Positions 43,601 through 51,601 of a DNA stretch of 64,000 nt are shown one piece after another (the first letter of the stretch is position 1; each line of letters opens with the position of its first letter). The stretch is taken from the NCBI GenBank assembly GCA_963977185.1, contig CAXBNV010000005.1:1-64000 (forward strand), read 5' to 3'. The DNA comes from CAXBNV01 sp963977185. Its GTDB lineage: Bacteria; Pseudomonadota; Gammaproteobacteria; JAGOUU01. Under the pieces are notes generated by a model. The model saw nothing but the letters and a program-made list of their open reading frames with translations, had not been told where the DNA came from and did no database searches. The position numbers and the translations under genes are program-made.

Positions 43601-44861
43601 ATAAACTTTCAAATAAACCTTCTGCAGAATCTTTAGTAGGAGGCTCTCCTGGACGCATCATTTTATATATTTCTAATAATGACGTTAATTGATCTGTAGT
43701 ACTATCTGCTCTCATTGTTTGAGATACATAAGGACCTTTATCAAAATCATTAGTATAGATAATATCTATATTTAAAATATTATGTTTCTTTAACAACTCT
43801 ATAACATCTAATGAAATTTCATCATTTGCTTCAGCTAAAAATACTCTATTATCTTTATTATCTTTATCTTCATTAGCAATGTAAGCAGGATTTTTAATAT
43901 TCTTTGCAAATACCTTACCTAACAAAAATTCTTCGGAAAGCCTAAGTTCTTCTATATTAGCTTTCTTGATTTTTTTAACATGTAATGCCGTAATATGACG
44001 ACCCGCTTCTACGACAATATCACCATTTGGTAATGCTATGTCACAATAAGCTGTCTCGCCTCGTAATCTTTCCGGTACTACTTTTATTATAATATCATTA
44101 GAATTCGCTTCTAAATTAACTTGCTCTGTATCATAAAATAATTCCAAAATTTCTTCAGAATTATAGCCTAAAGCTTTTAACAGAACTGAAACATGAAGTT
44201 TTCTTCTTCTATCTATTCGAACGAATAAATTATCTTTTACATCAAACTCAAAATCTAACCATGATCCTCTATATGGAATAATTCTTGCTGAGTATAATTT
44301 TTTACCTGTAGAATGCTTCTTACCCTTATCATGCTCAAAGAACACGCCTGGAGATCTATGAAGCTGAGATACAACCACTCTTTCTATGCCATTAACGACA
44401 AAAGAACCAGTTGTTGTCATCAAGGGAATTTCACCCATATATATACTTTGTTCTCTAATATCTTTTAGAGTTTTATTATCAGTATCAGGATCTGTCTCAT
44501 AAATGGTTAATCTTACTTTAATTCTCAACGGAGAAGAATAAGTTACACCTCTTACCTGACACTCTTTCACTGTATATTCTGGTTTGTCTATGTTGTAACC
44601 AACATATTCCAAAAGAACATTGCCTGCATAATTTTCAATAGGAAATATAGACTTAAAAGCTGAATCAATACCAGACTTGTAGTTATTATGTTCATCCCCA
44701 TTCAAAAACTTATTATAAGATGCTACTTGAATATCTAGCAAATAAGGCACATTAATGATATTTTTAATTTTACCAAAATTCTTACGATATCTCTTTTTAA
44801 GAAATTTTGTCGCGTTCTTATTTTTTTTATTGCTAGAATTAGATGAAATATGACTTGACAT
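40671..44861 (-). CDS. rpoB: RNA polymerase beta subunit
   Basis: Beta forms half of the catalytic cleft. The rifampicin-binding cluster is of sensitive type: [20 protein letters not shown] and RVSALGPGG keep the equivalents of D516, H526 and S531. [35 protein letters not shown] and the C-terminal [20 protein letters not shown] are standard. The 1396 residues exceed E. coli (1342), partly through a Lys/Asn/Ser-rich N-terminal extension of about 20; GAGGA spaced correctly before the ATG supports that start. It follows rplL after an attenuator-like hairpin. Confidence 0.99.
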   Translation of the reverse strand: [1396 protein letters not shown]

Positions 44862-45062
44862 GCATTTTCCTCATTAAACCAAAAAAAGATGAAGCTAAAA
44901 CTCAAACAATTAAATATAGCCTATAACCAATCTAAGACTAAGACTATTTTACCCAAAGTTACTGTAATAAGCACACAAAGAAACTAATATACTTTGACGC
45001 TAGTCTTTAGTCAATAAAACCTCTAGATAAATATCTATCCATTAATACTATATCCCTAAAGC

Positions 45063-45106
45063 AAAAGCAACTGATTACTTATTAAAAGTATAATCAGTTG
45101 CTTTTT
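45063..45106 (-). terminator. probable rplL-rpoB attenuator
   Basis: A perfect 15-bp stem (AAAAGCAACTGATTA / TAATCAGTTGCTTTT) extends with a small bulge into a tight loop. On the minus strand it is followed by only a moderately U-rich tail (GCTTTAGGG). A partly effective terminator exists at this place in E. coli, where it sets the excess of L7/L12 over RNA polymerase. Confidence 0.7.
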
Positions 45107-45127
45107 ATAAAAATTAAAATAATTGTA

Positions 45128-45517
45128 TTATTTTAACTCTACTTCAGCACCAGCTTCTTCTAGCTGCTTTTTAATAGTCTCTGCTTCTTCTTTAGATATA
45201 GCTTCTTTAACAGTTGCAGGAGCTTTTTCTACCATTTCTTTTGCTTCTTTTAAGCCCAAGCTAGTAATAGTTCTAATTGCTTTAATTACTGATACTTTGT
45301 TGCTTCCAAAACTTTTCATTACCACATCAAACTCTGTCTTTTCAGCAGCAGCTTCAGCACCAGCGCCAGCGCCAGCAACAGCAGCTACAGCAACAGGAGC
45401 TGCAGCAGTAACACCAAATTTATCTTCCATCATTTCAACAAGTTCAACAACATCCATTACACTCATTTCAGCAACAGCTTGTAAAACATCTTCTTTTGTT
45501 ATAGCGTTTGCAGCCAT
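45128..45517 (-). CDS. rplL: 50S ribosomal protein L7/L12
   Basis: L7/L12 is the multicopy stalk protein that recruits translation GTPases. The N-terminal dimerisation helices (VLQAVAEMSVMDVVELVEMM), an Ala/Gly-rich hinge (about 38-58) and the C-terminal factor-binding domain (FDVVMKSFGSNKVSVIKAIR, LGLKEAKEMVEKAP) are clear. The 129 residues are slightly long because of the hinge. It follows rplJ after about 50 bases. Confidence 0.98.
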   Translation of the reverse strand: MAANAITKEDVLQAVAEMSVMDVVELVEMMEDKFGVTAAAPVAVAAVAGAGAGAEAAAEKTEFDVVMKSFGSNKVSVIKAIRTITSLGLKEAKEMVEKAPATVKEAISKEEAETIKKQLEEAGAEVELK

Positions 45518-45565
45518 AATAACATCTCCTAAATATATTAATAAATTATAAAATAATTAATAAGA

Positions 45566-46093
45566 TTACTCTTCTTTCTTTTTATCAGCCACAGCTGAAA
45601 TCACTCTTGCTAAACCAGTATACGTCTCTTTAAGAGTTCTAGCCAATTTAACAACAGGAGCTTGCATCACACTCATCAATCTAGAAATAGCCTCATCTTT
45701 AGTTGGAAGAGAAGCGATTTTTTCCATATCAGAAACATCACACAACTGCCCACTTAAAGCTAATACTTTAACTTGTATGCTCTCATTTTTTTTAGCAAAG
45801 TCTTTAAACAATCGTGCTGGAGCACTTGGTTCACTCATCGAAAATGCCAACATTATAGGACCCTGTAAAGAATCACTAATACACTCAAAACCAGTTCCAG
45901 AAACAGCTCTCTTTACTAGGGTATTTCTTACTATCTGTAGATATAACCCTTGATTTCTAGCATCGGTTCTTAGCTTAGTAATCTCATTAACAGATACTCC
46001 ACTAAAATCAACACCCACAACCGAGACAGCTGAAGAAGCAACTTCATTTAATTTTTTTACTATTTTAATTTTATCTTCTTTTAATAAACTCAC
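45566..46093 (-). CDS. rplJ: 50S ribosomal protein L10
   Basis: L10 anchors the L7/L12 stalk and represses its own operon by binding the leader. NEITKLRTDARNQGLYLQIV, RNTLVKRAV and PSAPARLFKDFAKKNESIQV are diagnostic. I use the GTG at 46093 (175 residues), about ten bases after GGAGG; an in-frame GTG at 46102 is too close to that site to be the start. The upstream leader carries an L10-type structure and a good promoter. Confidence 0.96.
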   Translation of the reverse strand: MSLLKEDKIKIVKKLNEVASSAVSVVGVDFSGVSVNEITKLRTDARNQGLYLQIVRNTLVKRAVSGTGFECISDSLQGPIMLAFSMSEPSAPARLFKDFAKKNESIQVKVLALSGQLCDVSDMEKIASLPTKDEAISRLMSVMQAPVVKLARTLKETYTGLARVISAVADKKKEE

Positions 46094-46102
46094 GATAAAC
46101 AC

Positions 46103-46275
46103 ACCTCCTGTAAAAGCGCATATCTTTTTACTTACATATTTATAACGCTAATACGTCTGGCCGCTTACTATAAGGAAGTTATTACAAACCACTTACAATA
46201 ACACCTACATAGGCATAATAATTCTATATTAAGATTTTAAAAACCACCTATGGTCTTTGGACGTAAACAATAATT
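46103..46275 (-). promoter_or_regulatory. L10 leader (autoregulatory rplJ 5' region)
   Basis: The minus strand reads CCAAAGACCATAGGTGG, then after about 30 bases ATGCCTATGTAGGTGT. CATAGG can pair with CCTATG, and the flanking AAAGACC and GTAGGTG blocks agree with the L10(L12) binding element known upstream of rplJ. It lies between the rplJ promoter and the gene, as required for feedback control. Confidence 0.75.
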
Positions 46276-46285
46276 AACCCGAAAT

Positions 46286-46314
46286 ATTATAACAAATTAA
46301 ATTAGCATTATCAA
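46286..46314 (-). promoter_or_regulatory. rplJ operon promoter
   Basis: TTGATA (46314-46309), a 17-base spacer and perfect TATAAT (46291-46286) with an extended -10 TGT just upstream. The next bases begin the L10 leader. This is the best promoter match in the window. Confidence 0.78.
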
Positions 46315-46324
46315 ACAACCAATA

Positions 46325-46359
46325 AACTAAAAGTCATTAAGCTATAATGACTTTTAGTT
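46325..46359 (-). terminator. hairpin after rplA (weak terminator or processing site)
   Basis: A perfect 14-bp stem (AACTAAAAGTCATT) with a seven-base loop starts about 15 bases after the rplA stop. The downstream minus-strand sequence (TATTGGTTGTTTG) is only modestly U-rich. It may limit read-through from rplKA into rplJL. Confidence 0.5.
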
Positions 46360-46374
46360 ATAAATAATAACTTT

Positions 46375-47076
46375 TTACTCAATGCTTCCTTTTTCTATAT
46401 TGATACCAGGACCCATTGTACTTGATAATGAAATTTTCTTAATATATATTCCTTTTGATGAGCTAGGCTTTGCTTTTTTTAAGGCTGAAATTATAGAAAC
46501 TAAGTTTCCTTTCAATTTCTCTTCTTCAAAAGATATTTTTCCAAAAGTACAATGAACAATTCCGCCTTTATCAGCTCTATACTGAACTTGCCCAGATTTT
46601 GCATTATTAACAGCTGTTTCTACATCTGCTGTTACTGTTCCAACTTTAGGATTAGGCATTAAACCTCTTGGTCCAAGAATTTGACCTAATTGACCAACAA
46701 CTCGCATTGCATCAGGAGTTGCTATAACTATATCAAAATCCATATTACCAGATTTAATTTCTTGAGCTAAATCATCAAAACCAACAATATCTGCTCCAGC
46801 TTTTTTTGCTTTTTCAGCATTATCACCTTGAGCAAATACAGCAACCCTTACAGTTTTACCAGTACCATTAGGTAATACCACGGCACCTCTAACGTTCTGA
46901 TCAGATTTTCTTGGATCTATTCCTAAATTAATACTAACATCCATAGACTCAGTAAATTTAGTTTTTACTTCTCCACTTAGCTCTTTTAATAAAGCTACTG
47001 CTTCTTCAAACTTATAAACTTTTAATGGATCAATTTTTTCTTTAAAAAGTTTATTTCTTTTACTTAAATTAGCCAT
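46375..47076 (-). CDS. rplA: 50S ribosomal protein L1
   Basis: L1 forms the mobile stalk that handles E-site tRNA and represses rplKA translation. GIDPRKSDQNVRGAVVLPNG, QLGQILGPRGLMPNPKVGTV and YRADKGGIVHCTFGK are diagnostic. The 233 residues are normal. Its start overlaps the rplK stop by eight bases, so the two are translationally coupled. Confidence 0.98.
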   Translation of the reverse strand: MANLSKRNKLFKEKIDPLKVYKFEEAVALLKELSGEVKTKFTESMDVSINLGIDPRKSDQNVRGAVVLPNGTGKTVRVAVFAQGDNAEKAKKAGADIVGFDDLAQEIKSGNMDFDIVIATPDAMRVVGQLGQILGPRGLMPNPKVGTVTADVETAVNNAKSGQVQYRADKGGIVHCTFGKISFEEEKLKGNLVSIISALKKAKPSSSKGIYIKKISLSSTMGPGINIEKGSIE

Positions 47077-47509
47077 TTAATTCACCCTCAACTGTAATCC
47101 CCATACTACGCGCACTTCCAGCTAATATTCTAACAGCAGCAAATATATCTGCTGAAGTTAAATCTGGTTCTTTTAATGCAGCAATTTCTTTTAATTGCTC
47201 AACAGTAACTTTCCCAACCTTATCGGTATGAGGCGTTCCACTACCTTTAGCTACTCCTGCTGCTTTCTTTATTAAAAAAGATGCTGGCGGAGTTTTTAAC
47301 TCAAAAGTAAAACTACGATCATTGTATACTGTTATGATTACAGGAATAGGCATATTTTTCTCAAACTTTTGTGTTTGAGCATTAAATGCTTTACAAAACT
47401 CCATAATATTAACGCCATGCTGACCTAATGCTGGACCTACTGGAGGACTTGGATTAGCTGCGCCTGCTGGAATTTGCAATTTTATATATGCTTGTATTTT
47501 TTTTGCCAT
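47069..47509 (-). CDS. rplK: 50S ribosomal protein L11
   Basis: L11 forms the GTPase-associated centre and is needed for RelA activation. IKLQIPAGAANPSPPVGPAL, GQHGVNIMEFCKAFNAQT and the C-terminal VRILAGSARSMGI are diagnostic, 146 residues. A leader of about 97 bases follows nusG; it contains GGGGAG and GGTTGAACCC segments that could form the L1-binding hairpin, which I could not confirm. Confidence 0.98.
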   Translation of the reverse strand: MAKKIQAYIKLQIPAGAANPSPPVGPALGQHGVNIMEFCKAFNAQTQKFEKNMPIPVIITVYNDRSFTFELKTPPASFLIKKAAGVAKGSGTPHTDKVGKVTVEQLKEIAALKEPDLTSADIFAAVRILAGSARSMGITVEGELNG

Positions 47510-47606
47510 AAATTATTACCACCTTAAAATAATGGGTTCAACCGCTTTTTTATATATTAGCTCCCCTTAACAAAGAATCTCTTCTAATTTATATGAGAGT
47601 TCCTTA

Positions 47607-48140
47607 TTAACCTTTTTCTACTTGCGAAAAATCTAATTCAACTGGAGTAGATCTTCCAAATATTAAAACTGAAACTTTTAATCTATTTTTTTCGTAATTA
47701 ACGTCTTCAACTACTGCGCTAAAATCAGCAAAAGGTCCGTCTATAACACGAACAACTTCACCATTTTCAAACAAAGTTTTCGGCTTAACATTTTCAACGC
47801 TTTCTTCGACCTGGCTTATCATTTTATTGGCTTCTTCATCAGTCAATGGAGTTGGTGTATCACCGCCAATAAAACCTGATACTTTTGGTATAGATCTAAT
47901 TAAATGCCAAATTGCATCATCCATATCTATTTCTAGTAAAACATATCCTGGATAAAATCTTCTTTCGCTCTTGCGCTTTTGACCTGATCTTAATTCAACT
48001 ATGTTTTCTGTAGGAACTAAAATCTCACCGACTTTATGCTCTAAACGGTCATCTTTGACTCTTTTTTCAAGCATTTGTTTGACTAATTTTTCTTTACTTG
48101 AATGAACTTGTAATACGTACCATTTAAACGACATCTGCAT
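47607..48140 (-). CDS. nusG: transcription elongation/antitermination factor NusG
   Basis: NusG binds RNA polymerase and links it to Rho or the ribosome. The NGN domain (KWYVLQVHSSKEKLVKQ, RRFYPGYVLLEIDMDDAIW) and the KOW domain (FENGEVVRVIDGPFADFSAV) are clear, ending GRSTPVELDFSQVEKG. The ATG at 48140 overlaps the secE stop as TAATG and gives 177 residues; an ATG two codons later is equally plausible. A longer TTG start at 48164 inside secE is rejected. Confidence 0.97.
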   Translation of the reverse strand: MQMSFKWYVLQVHSSKEKLVKQMLEKRVKDDRLEHKVGEILVPTENIVELRSGQKRKSERRFYPGYVLLEIDMDDAIWHLIRSIPKVSGFIGGDTPTPLTDEEANKMISQVEESVENVKPKTLFENGEVVRVIDGPFADFSAVVEDVNYEKNRLKVSVLIFGRSTPVELDFSQVEKG

Positions 48141-48496
48141 TAAACCCCTTGACCTGTAATCCAAGCAATTAATTTAAATAAAATTGAATCAAATATCCAC
48201 AACAATAATGACATAACTATAACCATTATCATAACAATTATTGCTGATTGCACTGTTTCTTGCTTAGTAGGCCAAACAACCTTGTAAAGCTCCATCTTAG
48301 AATCTTTGACAAATTGCCAGGCTACTTTTCCTCTTTTTGTAGAAAAAGCCACAACTAAACATAAAATTGCCATTAATATTATACCTGGAACTCTATAAGC
48401 TACAGATTCTGAATAAAAATAGTAATTAAGATACAAAGTTCCTATTACAAATAAAGATATTATCGTCCACTTAGCTTTATCTAACATTATGCCCAT
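48140..48496 (-). CDS. secE: preprotein translocase subunit SecE
   Basis: SecE clamps the SecY channel. The 118 residues contain three hydrophobic segments as in E. coli (about 8-28, 35-52 and 88-110) with the conserved amphipathic stretch WQFVKDSKMELYKVVWPTKQ and ETVQ between the second and third. It lies between tRNA-Trp and nusG, with which it overlaps by one base. Confidence 0.96.
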   Translation of the reverse strand: MGIMLDKAKWTIISLFVIGTLYLNYYFYSESVAYRVPGIILMAILCLVVAFSTKRGKVAWQFVKDSKMELYKVVWPTKQETVQSAIIVMIMVIVMSLLLWIFDSILFKLIAWITGQGV

Positions 48497-48521
48497 GATT
48501 AATCTCTAGAATTCTACACTA

Positions 48522-48597
48522 TGGCAGGCTAGGAGGGACTCGAACCCCCAACTTGCGGTTTTGGAGACCGCTGCTCTACCAATTGAACTACTAGCCT
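48522..48597 (-). tRNA. trpT: tRNA-Trp (anticodon CCA)
   Basis: The minus strand gives a complete 76-nt cloverleaf: acceptor AGGCTAG/CTAGCCT, anticodon loop CTCCAAA, T arm with TTCGAGT, discriminator G and an encoded CCA. It lies between tuf and secE, a common gammaproteobacterial position, and is probably processed from the tuf-secE transcript. Confidence 0.96.
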
Positions 48598-48676
48598 TTT
48601 GACCGTCTCTATGTTAACGCGATTTATTTCATAAGTAAATAAAAAACGGAAACATAAAGACATCAATTAATTTATA

Positions 48677-49867
48677 TTACTCAATAATCTTAGTGATTAC
48701 ACCAGCACCAACTGTACGACCACCTTCACGAATAGCAAATCTTAATCCAACTTCCATTGCCACAGGAACAATTAATCTACCTTCTAATTTAAGATTATCA
48801 CCAGGCATAACCATTTCAACGCCTTCTGGTAAAAGCATTTCGCCAGTTACATCAGTTGTTCTAAAGTAAAACTGTGGTCTATAACCTTTAAAGAAAGGAG
48901 TATGTCTGCCGCCTTCTTCTTTAGACAACACATAAACTTCTGCTTCAAAATGAGTATGAGGTTTGATACTACCTTTTTTAGCTAAAACTTGGCCTCTTTC
49001 AATTTCGTCTCTTTTAAGACCTCTTAATAAGACACCTACGTTATCACCAGCTTGACCTTCATCAAGAAGCTTTCTAAACATTTCAACACCAGTACATGTA
49101 GTAGTTTGAGTATCTCTAATACCTACAATTTCGATTTCCTCACCTACTTTAACAATACCTCTTTCTATTCTACCTGTTGCAACTGTTCCTCTACCTGAAA
49201 TAGAGAAAACATCTTCAACTGGCATTAAGAATGGCTTATCAGTTTGTCTTTCTGGAATAGGAATATAGTTATCCATTTCTTCTACTAATTTAATTATAGA
49301 AGGAACGCCTATATCACTAGTGTCGCCTTCAAGAGCTTTAGTAGCAGAACCAGTTACTAATGGAGTATCATCTCCTGGAAATTCATAGCTGCTTAACAAG
49401 TCTCTAACTTCCATTTCTACTAATTCTAATAACTCAGGATCATCAACCATATCTGCTTTGTTCAAGAAAACAACGATATAAGGTACGCCAACCTGTTTTG
49501 ATAATAGGATATGCTCTCTTGTTTGAGGCATTGGGCCATCTGCTGCGCTTACTACTAATATAGCGCCATCCATTTGAGCAGCACCAGTAATCATGTTCTT
49601 CACATAATCAGCATGTCCTGGACAATCAACATGAGCGTAATGTCTAACTTTTGATTCATATTCAACATGAGCTGTTGCAATTGTTATACCACGAGCTCTT
49701 TCTTCTGGAGCCTTATCAATATTACTGAAATCAACAGCGGCACCGCCATAAGTATCAGCCATAACTTTAGTTATAGCAGCTGTTAAAGTTGTTTTACCGT
49801 GATCAACGTGACCGATTGTTCCAACATTAACATGTGGCTTGGATCGATTAAACTTTTCTTTTGCCAT
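48677..49867 (-). CDS. tuf: elongation factor Tu
   Basis: EF-Tu delivers aminoacyl-tRNA to the ribosome. GTPase motifs GHVDHGKTTL, DCPGHADYVKNMITGA and NKADMVDD are intact, and domains 2 and 3 end GRTVGAGVITKIIE. The 396 residues are standard. It lies in the tufB position (tRNA-Thr, tuf, tRNA-Trp, secE). The usual second copy after fusA is absent here, so this may be the only tuf gene. Confidence 0.99.
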   Translation of the reverse strand: MAKEKFNRSKPHVNVGTIGHVDHGKTTLTAAITKVMADTYGGAAVDFSNIDKAPEERARGITIATAHVEYESKVRHYAHVDCPGHADYVKNMITGAAQMDGAILVVSAADGPMPQTREHILLSKQVGVPYIVVFLNKADMVDDPELLELVEMEVRDLLSSYEFPGDDTPLVTGSATKALEGDTSDIGVPSIIKLVEEMDNYIPIPERQTDKPFLMPVEDVFSISGRGTVATGRIERGIVKVGEEIEIVGIRDTQTTTCTGVEMFRKLLDEGQAGDNVGVLLRGLKRDEIERGQVLAKKGSIKPHTHFEAEVYVLSKEEGGRHTPFFKGYRPQFYFRTTDVTGEMLLPEGVEMVMPGDNLKLEGRLIVPVAMEVGLRFAIREGGRTVGAGVITKIIE

Positions 49868-49936
49868 GATATATGTCCTCTTACTTTATATCTTAAAAAT
49901 AAATAATTGATTTGTTTAACTACAAAAGCAAAACAG

Positions 49937-50012
<76 letters not shown>

Positions 50013-50036
50013 ACACTATATAAAATTTTTGGGGGA

Positions 50037-50065
50037 ATTATCCTACAAAAATAGCAAATTTATAA
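50037..50065 (-). promoter_or_regulatory. putative tRNA-Thr/tuf promoter with GC-rich discriminator
   Basis: TTATAA (50065-50060), a 17-base spacer and GATAAT (50042-50037) are followed on the minus strand by TCCCCC. A GC-rich discriminator is typical of stringently controlled stable RNA promoters. The -35 box is poor. Confidence 0.45.
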
Positions 50066-50132
50066 TACTTGCGCCAATATTAGCATACTAAAATTTGTTT
50101 TTCTACTATTTAATTGATACTATTTGAGAAAT

Positions 50133-51494
50133 ATGAATAAATATTTTAAATCACTTAACTATTTTAGTTTAAATATAAAAAAACTAACAAAACAAGAAGT
50201 ATATCAAGAAGTATCTGCAGGTTTTACAACTTTTATTACTATAGCTTACATAGTAGTTGTAAACCCGATCATATTACAAAAATCAGGTATGCCATTTGAT
50301 AGTATTTTTATAGCTACTTGTCTTACTGCTGCAATAGGCTGTCTTTTGCTAGGATTAATGTCAAATTTTCCAGCTGCTTTAGCGCCAGGAATGGGTCTTA
50401 ATGTATATTTTGCTTATCAAATAACACAAAACTATAATTATAGCTGGCAAGATGCTTTGGGATTAGTATTCATTGCTAGTATAATTCTAATAATAATTAC
50501 TTCATTAAAAATACGAGATCATTTGATCAAGGCAATTCCTCACTCACTTAGCATGGCTATATCAGTTGGAGTTGGGTTATTCATTGCTCTTATTGCATTA
50601 AAAGAAATAAATATGATTTCTTATGATCCCCACTCATTTCTAAAATTAAACTCCTTGAAAACTCAAAATATTTTAATAGCTTCAATAGGCTTTTTTACTA
50701 TCATTATATTAGAAAATTATAAAGTAAAAGCCAGTATTCTAATAAGTATTGCTATAGCAACAATTGCAAATCTTGCTATAAATATTAGTTATTCTGGCCA
50801 TGAAGTAATAAACGAATTTAATCAAGTACTTGAGCTACCAAATTTTAGCATTGCAGATACTTTTTTTAGCATGAAATTTTCTTTTATAAATTCCAATATA
50901 TTACACACTCCAACTTTAAATATAATTTTCACTATTGTTCTTATAGTATTATTTGATAGTCTTGGTGTTTATATAGCAATTTTAAAACAATACAGAAAAT
51001 TAAATCCTGAATATAATAAAAATATAGAAAAAAATATTCCTAATGCACTATTAGCTAATAATTACGCTACTTTATTTGGCAGTATATTTGGTACTTCACC
51101 GACAGTACCATTTTTAGAAAGCATCGCTGGTATAAAATCACATGGTAAAACAGGTCTGACAGCTATTACAGTTGCAATATGCTTCATACTAGTCATAATT
51201 CTAGCACCAATAGTAAAATTAATACCAATGGCCGCATCAGCACCTGTTATTTTATATATCTCTTGTTTAATGATCGAAAACGTAACAGAAATTAACTGGC
51301 ATGATATAACTAATTCCATACCTTCTGCATTAATTATTATCTTTATTCCTTTTAGCTTTTCTATAGCTGATGGAATTGGTATCGGATTTATATGCTATAC
51401 AATCATCAATTTGTTTACTGGTAATATAAAAAAAATCCATCCATTAATGGGAATTTTGAGTTTAATTTTCCTTATTTTCTTTGTTATCAGATAA
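50133..51494 (+). CDS. NCS2-family purine permease (AzgA-like)
   Basis: This is an inner-membrane transporter of the AzgA branch of the NCS2 family, which imports adenine, guanine or hypoxanthine with protons. The 453 residues hold a dozen hydrophobic segments and the family motifs TFITIAYIVVVNP, ALAPGMGLNVYFAY, FDSLGVYIAI, GSIFGTSPTVPFLESIAGIK and TGLTAI. FDSLG and SPTVPFLES vary from the usual FDTxG and STVTTYIES, so substrate range may differ. I start at ATG 50133 with GAG upstream rather than TTG 50124. Confidence 0.88.
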   Translation: MNKYFKSLNYFSLNIKKLTKQEVYQEVSAGFTTFITIAYIVVVNPIILQKSGMPFDSIFIATCLTAAIGCLLLGLMSNFPAALAPGMGLNVYFAYQITQNYNYSWQDALGLVFIASIILIIITSLKIRDHLIKAIPHSLSMAISVGVGLFIALIALKEINMISYDPHSFLKLNSLKTQNILIASIGFFTIIILENYKVKASILISIAIATIANLAINISYSGHEVINEFNQVLELPNFSIADTFFSMKFSFINSNILHTPTLNIIFTIVLIVLFDSLGVYIAILKQYRKLNPEYNKNIEKNIPNALLANNYATLFGSIFGTSPTVPFLESIAGIKSHGKTGLTAITVAICFILVIILAPIVKLIPMAASAPVILYISCLMIENVTEINWHDITNSIPSALIIIFIPFSFSIADGIGIGFICYTIINLFTGNIKKIHPLMGILSLIFLIFFVIR

Positions 51495-51601
51495 TAACCA
51501 AACCAAATAGGATAAGCAAACTAAGTAATTTGACACCAGTTCAACATTAAGTTAATCTCCTTTCTTGTCATCTTTTTTTACTTTTACGTCTTTTATCAAT
51601 T

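Noticed and set aside
45123..45551. 142-codon plus-strand frame opposite rplL
   Set aside because: Its Ala/Ser-rich content is the antisense shadow of the L7/L12 hinge; no ribosome site or family resemblance.
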